NCBI GenBank assembly: GCA_031257915.1
Contig: JAIRNR010000033.1
Span: 1 to 64,000 of the forward strand
DNA from: Bacteroidales bacterium
GTDB lineage: Bacteria > Bacteroidota > Bacteroidia > Bacteroidales > P3
DNA length: 64,000 nt
Reading direction: 5' to 3'
Every line of letters starts with the position of its first letter. Within the stretch, counting starts at the first letter, position 1. This document shows positions 27,321 through 36,202 of the stretch, one piece after another. Below the pieces are notes generated by a model, which saw only the letters and a list, made by a program, of their open reading frames with translations, did no database searches and had not been told where the DNA came from. The position numbers were made by a program, and so were the translations under genes.

Positions 27321-28589
27321 ATGAAAAAATTTACTGCATTAACAGCTTTGTTGTGCTGCTTTGCCATTGCAAGTGCACAGAACCATTTCTATTTTACCCC
27401 AACTCTTGACTGGGAAACCGCCGAGGCGAATTTCAATGTTTGTTTGAAAGTTGGTGAAGAATCGGCAACTATTCTGCAACTTACTGTTACCGAAAAGGAT
27501 CCTCGCGTTTACAGTGTGGAACTGCCCGCAACGGATTATACTCAAATTCGTTTTCTGCGTCTGCCTGCCGACCAGGAACTCGCGGAAGGGGATGACTGGG
27601 GCTGGAACAGAACCGGTTATATGCCTTTCAATTATTCGGAAGGTGATTACTGGAGAATGAATACCTCAGTTTGGGATCCGGGCGAAAATGACAAACAGTC
27701 TTTTACGGTCAGTACTTATGACTCGAATGTTCCTGTTGAAGAGCCTAATCAGGAACTTCCCGAAGATGTTGTAATTAAGGTTAAGCCTGTGGATGATAAT
27801 ACATGGAGTACAGTCTTTATTTATGCATGGGGTCCCGAAACGTTTGGCAGCTGGCCCGGCTTGGAAGGAACTCCCGGAGAAGACGGGTGGTTTTCGTTTA
27901 CTTCTTCTACCGTAATCGGAAACGTTATTTTCAACAATGGTAATGGTGGTGCCGGAAATCAGTTTGATGCTGATAATGTTACCGGAATTACGTCATCCGC
28001 CTGCTATACGATTACGCTGTCGGAAGCGACTGAGGTTGATTGCGGATCTTCCGAAGATGTTGTAATTAAGGTTAAACCTGTGGATGATAATACATGGAGT
28101 ACAGTCTTTATTTATGCATGGGGTCCCGAAACGTTTGGCAGCTGGCCCGGCTTGGAAGGAACTCCCGAAGAAGACGGATGGTTTTCGTTTACTTCTTCTA
28201 CTGCAATCGGAAACGTTATTTTCAACAATGGTAATGGCGGTGAAGGGAATCAGTTTGATGCTGATAATGTTACCGGAATTACATCATCTGCCTGCTATAC
28301 GATTACGCTGGCGGAAGCGACTGAAGTTGAATGCGGGCCGGTAAGTATGGAAAAACAGGTGAAATATAATACATCGGCAGTTGTAAGTCCGAATCCTGCG
28401 GTTTCAACATTGACAATTGCATCCGACAATGTGCAAACTGTTTCTGTTTTTGCTGCAAGCGGCAAAAAAGTAATAACCGCTGCAAAGAAAAACGTTATTA
28501 ACGTTGCAAATTTACCGTCAGGCATGTATTTTGTAGAAATATTGCTGCAAGACGGTAAAACACAAACGGCAAAATTCGTTAAGAAATAA
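27321..28589 (+). CDS. T9SS-secreted starch-binding protein with two CBM26-like modules
   Basis: 422 residues. Signal peptide ending IASAQ (residue 20). Residues 21-145 are a beta-rich N-terminal domain. Two modules follow, each built around VVIKVKPVDDNTWSTVFIYAW, GSWPGLEGTP and NNGNGG; the module type matches that of the lipoprotein at 25078. Residues 345-422 form a type A T9SS C-terminal sorting domain (VSPNPAVSTLTI, NVANLPSGMYFVEI, TAKFVKK). So the protein should be exported and anchored or released outside the cell. No catalytic domain is seen; it probably concentrates or coats starch for the amylase. It is separated from the amylase by 58 bases. Confidence 0.82.
   Translation: MKKFTALTALLCCFAIASAQNHFYFTPTLDWETAEANFNVCLKVGEESATILQLTVTEKDPRVYSVELPATDYTQIRFLRLPADQELAEGDDWGWNRTGYMPFNYSEGDYWRMNTSVWDPGENDKQSFTVSTYDSNVPVEEPNQELPEDVVIKVKPVDDNTWSTVFIYAWGPETFGSWPGLEGTPGEDGWFSFTSSTVIGNVIFNNGNGGAGNQFDADNVTGITSSACYTITLSEATEVDCGSSEDVVIKVKPVDDNTWSTVFIYAWGPETFGSWPGLEGTPEEDGWFSFTSSTAIGNVIFNNGNGGEGNQFDADNVTGITSSACYTITLAEATEVECGPVSMEKQVKYNTSAVVSPNPAVSTLTIASDNVQTVSVFAASGKKVITAAKKNVINVANLPSGMYFVEILLQDGKTQTAKFVKK
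27761..28342 (+). repeat. Two near-identical 291-bp tandem repeats
   Basis: Copy 1 27761-28051 and copy 2 28052-28342, each 97 codons, with only a few base differences over the module part. The low divergence points to a recent duplication or to gene conversion. Confidence 0.9.
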
Positions 28590-28644
28590 TTTTTTTCCTG
28601 ACTTTTTGTACTTAGCCTGCCTAATACAGATGTTCAATTTTTTT

Positions 28645-28674
28645 TATATTTGTATTGTATATTTAATACAATAC
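28645..28674 (+). promoter_or_regulatory. -7 box with adjoining palindromic operator candidate
   Basis: TATATTTG (28645-28652) fits the Bacteroidota -7 consensus. Overlapping its last base is a perfect 9-bp inverted repeat: GTATTGTAT (28652-28660), a 5-nt spacer, ATACAATAC (28666-28674). The palindrome would cover the transcription start, where a repressor could block transcription of the membrane-protein gene at 28728 and perhaps of the biosynthetic genes beyond. Confidence 0.5.
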
Positions 28675-28727
28675 GGGGATATGTTTGCTAAAATGTTCAT
28701 AGAGTAACAGTCCTGCCTGCTCAGATT

Positions 28728-29453
28728 ATGACAACAGGAAGCGGAGCGGTTACAATAGAGGATATTGACCGTGACAGTAACGATGAATTTGTTTACAGTG
28801 CCGAATATAATGCATTGAATTTAAGTATTATGAAGAAACACCGAATGCTTGTAAAAATTATTCTTGATATTCTTTTTTATATAGCAATGCCTCTTTTTTT
28901 TTGGAATTTTTTTAGAGAATACTTAGGTGGCTATTATACACTTCTTTTAGCAGCTATTCCAGGCAGTATTTATGCACTTATTACATTCCTGAAGGAAAAA
29001 GAGCACCGTATTACAGGCTATGTATTTCTTGGCGGAATGATTGTTGCACGCCTTATGGACCTGGTAGTAAGTTCTCCCGAACAGATACTTTGGAACGATG
29101 TGCGTGTAAACTTATGTTTTGCTGCATTATGGAGTATTTCTATGCTTGTTAAACGTCCGATAGGAATGTATTTTTTTCTTGACTATGCAAGTTATGCAGG
29201 TTTGGATTATAACTATGCCAAACGACATTATCTTGAATCGCCGAAATTGCTTAAATACTTTTACTGGTTTACTCTAATGCTTCTTTGTCAGGACATGTTT
29301 CTTGCAGGGGTTTATACGGTTTTTATAAAAATATGGGGTATAGCAGGATATAACAAAATATTACTTATAACAAGCGTAATAAACTATTTGAATATCGGAT
29401 GTATTGTTCTTTTTGTGTCGTGGATTATAAAACGTATTAAAAAATATCTATAA
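28728..29453 (+). CDS. Polytopic membrane protein, VC0807-like
   Basis: 241 residues from the first ATG; the ATG at 28830 (MKKHRMLVKI) gives a more usual N-terminus for this family, leaving 207 residues. About six membrane spans can be seen (LDILFYIAMPLFFW, LLLAAIPGSIYALITFL, GYVFLGGMIVARLMDL, LCFAALWSISMLV, FYWFTLMLLCQDMFLAG, ILLITSVINYLNIG). The pattern of a helix pair, an RxTGY-like loop and KRP-I in the middle resembles VC0807-type / septation-protein-A-like membrane proteins of unknown function. It precedes the polyketide synthase by 123 bases and may be part of the cluster, for instance in export or immunity; this is inference from position only. Confidence 0.55.
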   Translation: MTTGSGAVTIEDIDRDSNDEFVYSAEYNALNLSIMKKHRMLVKIILDILFYIAMPLFFWNFFREYLGGYYTLLLAAIPGSIYALITFLKEKEHRITGYVFLGGMIVARLMDLVVSSPEQILWNDVRVNLCFAALWSISMLVKRPIGMYFFLDYASYAGLDYNYAKRHYLESPKLLKYFYWFTLMLLCQDMFLAGVYTVFIKIWGIAGYNKILLITSVINYLNIGCIVLFVSWIIKRIKKYL

Positions 29454-29490
29454 AAAAAATAGAAAATGTCGGGAGTATATGATTTTTTCT

Positions 29491-29498
29491 TACTTTTG
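29491..29498 (+). promoter_or_regulatory. -7 box upstream of the PKS-NRPS operon
   Basis: TACTTTTG fits TAnnTTTG and lies 79 bases before the PKS start codon. No clear -33 element. With it the PKS operon could be expressed apart from the membrane-protein gene. Confidence 0.4.
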
Positions 29499-29576
29499 TA
29501 GAGTTTTCTTACCTCCTTTCTCTTTCCAAACTTTTGCGTGAGTGTGATTTAGTTAATTGAATAAATTTGTAAGAAC

Positions 29577-32500
29577 ATGGATAATTTCCAAAAAATAGCC
29601 ATTATCGGAATGGACTGCCGTATTCCGGGTGCGTCGAATATTGATGAATTTTGGCAAAATCTGCTCGAAGGTAAAGAATCAATAACTGTTTTTACAAAAG
29701 AAGAACTTTTAGAGGCTGACGAATCACTTAAAGATATAAATTCTCCAAACTATATTTCTCGCAGAGGAATAGTAAACGGCGTAGATATGTTCGATGCCGC
29801 GTTTTTTGGTTTTACTCCGCGCGAAGCAGAACTTCTTGATCCGCAACATCGTTTGTTTATTGAATGTTGCTACCATGCTCTTGAAGATGCGGGTTATGCA
29901 GAACATGGCAATGATATTCGTGTAGGTGTTTTCGGAGGCGCAGGAACAGCGTGGTATCTTAACGATATATATAATAACCCTTCGGTGAGGAAATATGCCG
30001 ATGGAACTTCAATAGTTACGGGTTCGGACCGCGATTACCTTACAACAAGAGTATCATATAAATTTAACCTTATGGGTCCAAGTTTGGACGTGCAGTCGGC
30101 ATGTTCTTCGGCAATGGCTTCCATTGTTCTTGGTATGCAGAGTTTGATTGATTATCAATCGGATATGATTCTTGCAGGTGGAGTGAGTGTTACATATCCC
30201 GAAAAAAAAGGCTATCTGTATGTGCCGGGTTCGCTTGATTCGGCGGACGGGTCGTGTCGTCCTTTTGATAAAAAGGCAAGCGGTACGGCATTTAGTAGAG
30301 GATGTGGCGTTATTCTTATGAAACGCCTTGAAGATGCTATTAAAGACGGCGACCTTATCTATGCTGTTATACGTGGCGGCGCAATAAATAACGACGGTAG
30401 CCATAAAGTCGGTTATACGGCACCCGGAATAGAAGGTCAAAAGCAGGCAATTATAGAGGCAATTGAACGTGCTGGTATTTCGGCAGAAGATATAACTATG
30501 GTAGAGGCTCATGGCACAGCGACTCCTGTTGGCGACCCTATTGAGGTAACATCGCTTTCGGAATCGTTTCGCAACTATACCGACAAAAAACAGTACTGCG
30601 CACTTGGCTCTGTAAAATCAAATATAGGTCATACCGATGCTGCTTCGGGAGTAGTATCGGTTATAAAAACAGCACTCTCGCTAAAATACGCCAAAATTCC
30701 TGCCTCTATAAACTACAGTGAACCGAATCCTAAAATTGATTTTGAAAACAGTCCGTTTTTTGTAAATACGGAATTGCGTCAGTGGCAGGACAGTGAGCGC
30801 ATTGCACTTGTAAATTCCTTTGGCGTAGGCGGAACCAACGCTTGTCTTGTGCTTGAACAGCCACCTGTGGCAAACAATGAACCGTTAGCAAAAGAAAAAC
30901 CGCACAAAGAACATTTTATAGCTCTTTCGGCAGTTCAAAAAGAGTCGCTTGACCAGTACATAAAAAACATAAGAGAGTTTGTTCGGAATGAAGATGTATG
31001 TTTGGAAGATATTGCATACAATTCGCTTATATGGCGCAAACACTACAAATACAGAGCATTTATTCCGTTTTTTGACAAGAAAGATTTTTTAAAACGACTC
31101 GAAACCGCTTCCGCCGTGAAACGCCACTCTTTGCAGGAAGAAAACCGTCCTGCAGTGTTTATGTTTCCCGGACAGGGCAATCAGTATCCGGAAATGGGGC
31201 GCGAACTTTATCAACAGTACTCTGTATTCCGTTCTGTGGTAGATGAATGTGCAAATATACTCAAAGATCTTGTGCAATTTGATATAAGAGAAATATTGTA
31301 TCCGAAAGAAGTAACAGCAGAAATAGAAGCACGTCTTAACCAAACAGAGGTAACACAGCCGGCACTCTTTGTTACAAGTTACGCACAGGCTATTCTTTTG
31401 CGCTCGTGGGGCATTGAGCCGCAATACCTTATGGGACACAGTGTTGGTGAATACGTTGCTGCTGCATTTTCCGGTATATTTTCTCTTAAAGATGCATTAA
31501 AAGCCGTATCGCTGCGTGCGAAAATTGTACAAGCATTGCCGGGTGGCGCAATGTGTGCGGTGCTCATAAACGAAGAAGATTTTTTGCCATTGCTGCCAAA
31601 GACATCTTCTATCGGTGTTGTAAATTACCCGGGACTTTGTGTTGTGTCTGGTCCCTTTGGTGACATTGAAACACTTGAAAGAAAACTTTCGGAAAAGAAA
31701 ATATTTAACAAACGATTGCCGACTTCGCATGCTTTTCATTCTCCGATGATGGAACCGATACTTGATGATTTTAGAAAGGTAATGGAAACAATCCCTCTTA
31801 ACAAACCGTCAATTCCGATCATATCTACCGTTACAGGCAATGTTCTTACGGATGAGCAGGCAACCTCGGCAGATTATTGGGTTACTCATGTACGTAACAC
31901 TGTACGCTTTGGTAACGCAGTAACCACAGCACTTTCGCTGCGGAATATGGTTTTCGTAGAGGTAGGACCCGGTCAGTCGCTCGAATCGGCAGTAAAACGC
32001 CAACTGCCGAAAGAAACGATGCATTCCGTACTTGGAACAATGCGTACTCCTGTTATGGAAATAAGTGATACGGAGTATCTCGTGACGGCAGTTGGCTTTC
32101 TGTGGGCTTACGGAATAACTGTGAACAGCGAAAAATATTTTGAAAATAACTACGCACGTATGCGTTTTCCTCTTTATCCGTATAATCGCAAACAGTACAT
32201 AATAAAACGACAAAAGAAAACAGAAGTACAGGCAGAAGAAGAAAAGGATATTAAAAATACGGACATTTCGCAGTGGGTCTATCTGCCTTCGTGGAAAAAA
32301 ACGGCAAATTCTCATATTCTTTTTGCGGCACAAAAGGATACTGTTTTAAAAACAGCAGATAATTCAACTGAAGAGCAGCAAAACGTATATCTGATACTGC
32401 AAGACAGTATCGGCATTGGCAAAGAGATGGAAGAATTGCTGAAAGATAAAAATGCTGTTTATGTGCAACAGGGCAATAGATTTGAAAAACAGGACAGCAC

Positions 32501-35075
32501 ACACTATAAAATTAACCCTGCTGAAAAAAACGATTACGAAAATCTTTTTGAAAGCATAAAGAAAGACGGCATAATACCCAGCCATGCAATACATCTGTGG
32601 AACGTAACAAAAGAGAAACAACCACCTTGTCTTGAAATATGCAGTATGGCGGAAGAAATTGCTTTTTACAGTCCTCTGTATTTGGAACAGGCATTCATAT
32701 CACAGAATTGGTTGCAAAAAATACATATCCTCTTTGTAACAAACGGAGTGTTTGCTATTGGTGGTACAAGAGTAGAAAGCCCATTAAAGGTGCTTGCCAT
32801 AGGTCCGGCAAGGGTTATGAATAATGAATTCAAACATGTCGTTTCGCACCTTACCGATATAGATATTATGTCGGACATAAAACATACGGCACTGTCGCTA
32901 CTTTACGAAGTGCAGTTAAACAATTACAGTACAGTTGCTTTGCGTGACGGAGAACGCTGGGAAGAAAGTTTTGAAAAGACAGCATATCCGAAAGATAGAT
33001 CGGCACTCCCTCAATTTAAAGAAAACGGAGTCTATGTAATTACTGGAGGTACCGGCGGTCTTGGTCTTGTTTTTGCCAAACATATTGCTTCAAAGGTAAA
33101 AGCGACAATTATTCTTACTTACCGCACGTCTCTTCCGGAGCGTGAAAAATGGGCGAAATACATAAGTGAAAATCCAACCGATTATATTACGGAAAAAATT
33201 CAGGATATTATCTCAATGGAAGAAAAAGGAAGTAGTGTTATTCTTTTTAAAGCAGAGGTAGATAACGAAAAAGAAATGAAAGATCTGTCGGAATATATAA
33301 AAAATAAATATGGAAAAATCACTGCTGTATTTCATACTGCCGGCAGTGCCGGTGGCGGTATTATTGCCCTTAAAACAAAAGAAATGGCAAATGAGGTATT
33401 AAAGGCAAAAACACGCGGTACACTGCTTATTGATAAGTATTTGGAAAGCGATTATGTTGTATATTTTTCATCTGTAACGGCTATTCTCGGCGAAAGCAGT
33501 CGTGTTGATTATTGTGGAGCAAACAGTTTTATTGATGCCTATTCTTTTTATAAAAACAGTATAAAACCGGGCAGTGCATATTCTATAAACTGGGACTCGT
33601 GGAGCAAGGTTGGTATGGCTGCACGATGGGAAGAAACGCAGGCACGCAATCGTAAAAAAATATATCTTAACGAAAAATCATATATATCGGGATTACACAG
33701 TATAAGTAAAAACGAAGTGGAGGAAATATATCAGGTGGGCTTTGGAAAAGAAACAGAGTGGATATATAAAGAGCACAAAATAGACGGACAGTGGACTGTT
33801 GTCGGCACATTTATTATAGATATTTTTGCCCGTTATGCAAAAGATAAATTTTCTTCGTCTGCCGTAATCATATCGGATCTCTATTTTCTAAAGCCAATCT
33901 ATATAGATAAAAACGAACATCCTAATTTTCGCCTTTATGCAATGCCTGAAAATGGAAAAATTAGAGTTAATTTCTGTTCACTCAGTATAGACAAACAAGC
34001 CGACAAATGGAATATTATGGCAACAGCAATTATAAGCAAAGGAAATATGTCTGCCGAGAATATTTCAATAGAGAGTGCTGTAAATAATTTCGGTGGAGTT
34101 GAACTTAAATCGCGAATGTTTCGGAAAGTAGTTATAACCGGCAAAGAGTCACTTTCATACAGCGACAGATGGATGAATGTTGAAAAGAAATTTCGGAATA
34201 AAAATAATTTTATAGTAAAACAGACACTTGACAAACGTTTTAAAGACGACTTTGCCAACCATATCGTTCACCCCTCAATGCTTGATGTATCAGTTGCAAA
34301 TATTTTCACAGACCTTGGACAAAAAAATACTGTGCAGGAAAATCGTTCTGTTTTCTTCCCTTTTCACTACAACAGCATAAAAATATACAAACCATTCGGC
34401 AATCCTGTTTATTCTTTTATAACATCGTTAACCGATATGGATAGCGACACAAAAACAGCAGTATTTGATGGTAAGATATATAACAATAATGGCGAGATTA
34501 TAGCCGAAATAGACAAATATTCTCTTGTAAGCGTAGGTGACAATACAGGTAATAACATAAGCAGCAGTACTGTTGTAAAAACAAATAAACAAGACAGCGA
34601 GTCGGATATTATGCCTCTTGAAGGTGTTGAAATATTTGACAGAATTATTTTTTATAATAACGGCACAAACGTTGTTGTCACCCCTTATAATCTTTTCCGA
34701 AAAATAAAAGAAAACGGAGAGGAAAAGAAAAAAGACGACACAGTAGAAGAAGAGGCAACAACGTACGAGCGTCCCGATCTCTCTACCGAATATGAAGCAC
34801 CGTCTAATGAGATAGAGGAAACAATTGCCAAAATATGGGGACAAGTACTTGGTATTGGGAAAATAGGTATTAACGATAATTTTAATGAACTTGGAGGCAA
34901 TTCGCTTCTTGCGATTCAAACTATGTCTAACATTTCGTCAGCGTTCAGCATTGCTTTACCAATAGATGTATTTAAGAATTCACCGACAATAAAACAACTC
35001 GGCGAACAGATAATGGCACTTCTTATGGAAGGTATTGATGAAAGCGAACTTAAAGCAATTCTTACCGAAAAATAA
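29577..35075 (+). CDS. Type I polyketide synthase, KS-AT-KR-DH-ACP
   Basis: 1,832 residues, one module. KS 6-430 with Cys176 (DVQSACSS), His312 (VEAHGTATPVGDP) and His352 (KSNIGHTDAA). AT about 525-830 with Ser622 in GHSVGE and a HAFH motif at 718-721, which in known AT domains goes with malonyl-CoA. A structural KR subdomain about 900-1130, then KR with NADPH site TGGTGGLG (1156-1163), Ser1298/1299, Tyr1312 and Asn1316 (DYCGAN). DH-like double hotdog about 1390-1650 with His1400 and Asp1570 (HPSMLD). ACP with Ser1776 in GGNSLLA. The order with DH after KR is unusual for modular PKSs (DH normally precedes KR). There is no ER or TE domain; a free ER follows. The KS active-site context with VQSAC is like that of KS domains placed after peptide modules. 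The stop overlaps the next start by one base (TAATG). Confidence 0.93.
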   Translation: MDNFQKIAIIGMDCRIPGASNIDEFWQNLLEGKESITVFTKEELLEADESLKDINSPNYISRRGIVNGVDMFDAAFFGFTPREAELLDPQHRLFIECCYHALEDAGYAEHGNDIRVGVFGGAGTAWYLNDIYNNPSVRKYADGTSIVTGSDRDYLTTRVSYKFNLMGPSLDVQSACSSAMASIVLGMQSLIDYQSDMILAGGVSVTYPEKKGYLYVPGSLDSADGSCRPFDKKASGTAFSRGCGVILMKRLEDAIKDGDLIYAVIRGGAINNDGSHKVGYTAPGIEGQKQAIIEAIERAGISAEDITMVEAHGTATPVGDPIEVTSLSESFRNYTDKKQYCALGSVKSNIGHTDAASGVVSVIKTALSLKYAKIPASINYSEPNPKIDFENSPFFVNTELRQWQDSERIALVNSFGVGGTNACLVLEQPPVANNEPLAKEKPHKEHFIALSAVQKESLDQYIKNIREFVRNEDVCLEDIAYNSLIWRKHYKYRAFIPFFDKKDFLKRLETASAVKRHSLQEENRPAVFMFPGQGNQYPEMGRELYQQYSVFRSVVDECANILKDLVQFDIREILYPKEVTAEIEARLNQTEVTQPALFVTSYAQAILLRSWGIEPQYLMGHSVGEYVAAAFSGIFSLKDALKAVSLRAKIVQALPGGAMCAVLINEEDFLPLLPKTSSIGVVNYPGLCVVSGPFGDIETLERKLSEKKIFNKRLPTSHAFHSPMMEPILDDFRKVMETIPLNKPSIPIISTVTGNVLTDEQATSADYWVTHVRNTVRFGNAVTTALSLRNMVFVEVGPGQSLESAVKRQLPKETMHSVLGTMRTPVMEISDTEYLVTAVGFLWAYGITVNSEKYFENNYARMRFPLYPYNRKQYIIKRQKKTEVQAEEEKDIKNTDISQWVYLPSWKKTANSHILFAAQKDTVLKTADNSTEEQQNVYLILQDSIGIGKEMEELLKDKNAVYVQQGNRFEKQDSTHYKINPAEKNDYENLFESIKKDGIIPSHAIHLWNVTKEKQPPCLEICSMAEEIAFYSPLYLEQAFISQNWLQKIHILFVTNGVFAIGGTRVESPLKVLAIGPARVMNNEFKHVVSHLTDIDIMSDIKHTALSLLYEVQLNNYSTVALRDGERWEESFEKTAYPKDRSALPQFKENGVYVITGGTGGLGLVFAKHIASKVKATIILTYRTSLPEREKWAKYISENPTDYITEKIQDIISMEEKGSSVILFKAEVDNEKEMKDLSEYIKNKYGKITAVFHTAGSAGGGIIALKTKEMANEVLKAKTRGTLLIDKYLESDYVVYFSSVTAILGESSRVDYCGANSFIDAYSFYKNSIKPGSAYSINWDSWSKVGMAARWEETQARNRKKIYLNEKSYISGLHSISKNEVEEIYQVGFGKETEWIYKEHKIDGQWTVVGTFIIDIFARYAKDKFSSSAVIISDLYFLKPIYIDKNEHPNFRLYAMPENGKIRVNFCSLSIDKQADKWNIMATAIISKGNMSAENISIESAVNNFGGVELKSRMFRKVVITGKESLSYSDRWMNVEKKFRNKNNFIVKQTLDKRFKDDFANHIVHPSMLDVSVANIFTDLGQKNTVQENRSVFFPFHYNSIKIYKPFGNPVYSFITSLTDMDSDTKTAVFDGKIYNNNGEIIAEIDKYSLVSVGDNTGNNISSSTVVKTNKQDSESDIMPLEGVEIFDRIIFYNNGTNVVVTPYNLFRKIKENGEEKKKDDTVEEEATTYERPDLSTEYEAPSNEIEETIAKIWGQVLGIGKIGINDNFNELGGNSLLAIQTMSNISSAFSIALPIDVFKNSPTIKQLGEQIMALLMEGIDESELKAILTEK

Positions 35076-36202
35076 TGGATATAAAAAAACTTTCATCGGA
35101 ACAGAAACAAAAAATCCTCTTTGCTCTTAAAGAGCGTGGAATAATCGGCAGTACGGATACAGTAGAGCAGAGAACATTTAATAAAGGTGAAAATTTTGCA
35201 TATTTGCAGAAATTTCCACCGAATTTTTCTAGAACAGAATTTGTTGCGCGTCCGATTCCTGCGATGCCTTCCGGCAAAATGGTGCAGGTAGAAGTTATGG
35301 CAGCCTCGCTAAACTTCCGTGATCTTATGATGGCTATGAACATGTATCCTTCAACACCCGGAGTGCCTTCTGTTATGGGCAGCGACTATGCAGGAATTGT
35401 CGTTTCCGTCGGCAATGAAGTTACTAAATATAAGGCAGGCGACAGGGTAATGGTGCTTGCAGCAGGTTCTTTTAATCCCGACTATACTATTGATCAGGAA
35501 AGTCATTTTGCCAAATATCTTAATGTATCGGAAAATCAGGTATTTTTTATGTCTGAAAATTTGTCTTTTACTGATGCGGCAGGTGTTCCGACAGTATTTA
35601 TTACAGCATATTACGCTCTAATGAGCATAGCCCGCATAAAAGAAGGCGAAACAGTGCTTATTCATTCGGCAACAGGTGGAGTAGGAATGGCAGCAATAGA
35701 ATTGTGCAAATATGTCGGATGCAAAATTTTTGCAACGGCAGGCGACAACAGGAAGAGAGAGATTTTACGTTCTATGGGTATAGCTCTTGTAATGGATTCG
35801 CGCAGTACGGAATTTAGCAGTCAGGTAATGGAATATACTAAAAACAAAGGAGTAAATGTAATTCTTAATACTCTTTCAGGCGAGAGTGTAGTTGAAGGTA
35901 TTTCAATACTTGATTTTTTCGGACGTTTTTTAGATATAGACAAAAAAGATATAGCAGCAAATGTTTCTCTGCCGCTTGGTAATTTTAACAAAGGACTCAC
36001 TTTTTCCGCAATAGATCTTGCGCTTTTAGTAAAGAATGAAACTTTGCTTGGCGAAATATTTTATTCTTTAAACAAACTTTTCAGCGAAGAAAAAATACAT
36101 CCCGTACAGACAAAAATATACCCTTATCATAAACTCGGAGAAGCATTAAACTATATGTCGCGCTCGAAACATGTTGGAAAATTGGTATTAGATTATGGAT
36201 GA
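35075..36202 (+). CDS. Free-standing trans-acting enoyl reductase
   Basis: 375 residues, MDR superfamily of the PKS ER type: LNFRDLMMAMNMYP, GSDYAGIV, NADPH loop HSATGGVGMAAIELC (about 205-220) and LNTLSGESVVEG. It would reduce the enoyl intermediate made by KR and DH of the PKS next door, giving a saturated beta-carbon when used. ER domains are normally built into a PKS module; here it is a separate protein, with a 28-residue N-terminal helix (LSSEQKQKILFALKERG) that resembles the N-terminus of the next gene and may serve docking. Overlaps: one base with the PKS gene and four bases (ATGA) with the next NRPS gene. Confidence 0.88.
   Translation: MDIKKLSSEQKQKILFALKERGIIGSTDTVEQRTFNKGENFAYLQKFPPNFSRTEFVARPIPAMPSGKMVQVEVMAASLNFRDLMMAMNMYPSTPGVPSVMGSDYAGIVVSVGNEVTKYKAGDRVMVLAAGSFNPDYTIDQESHFAKYLNVSENQVFFMSENLSFTDAAGVPTVFITAYYALMSIARIKEGETVLIHSATGGVGMAAIELCKYVGCKIFATAGDNRKREILRSMGIALVMDSRSTEFSSQVMEYTKNKGVNVILNTLSGESVVEGISILDFFGRFLDIDKKDIAANVSLPLGNFNKGLTFSAIDLALLVKNETLLGEIFYSLNKLFSEEKIHPVQTKIYPYHKLGEALNYMSRSKHVGKLVLDYG

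Noticed and set aside
27761-28342. Regularly spaced repeats considered as CRISPR-like
   Set aside because: There are only two units of 291 bases in frame inside a gene, without spacers.
31809-32333. 174-codon open frame on the minus strand within the PKS
   Set aside because: Composition (Phe, Cys, Arg-rich) is that of an antisense shadow of an AT-rich gene; the PKS reading frame is intact through this region.
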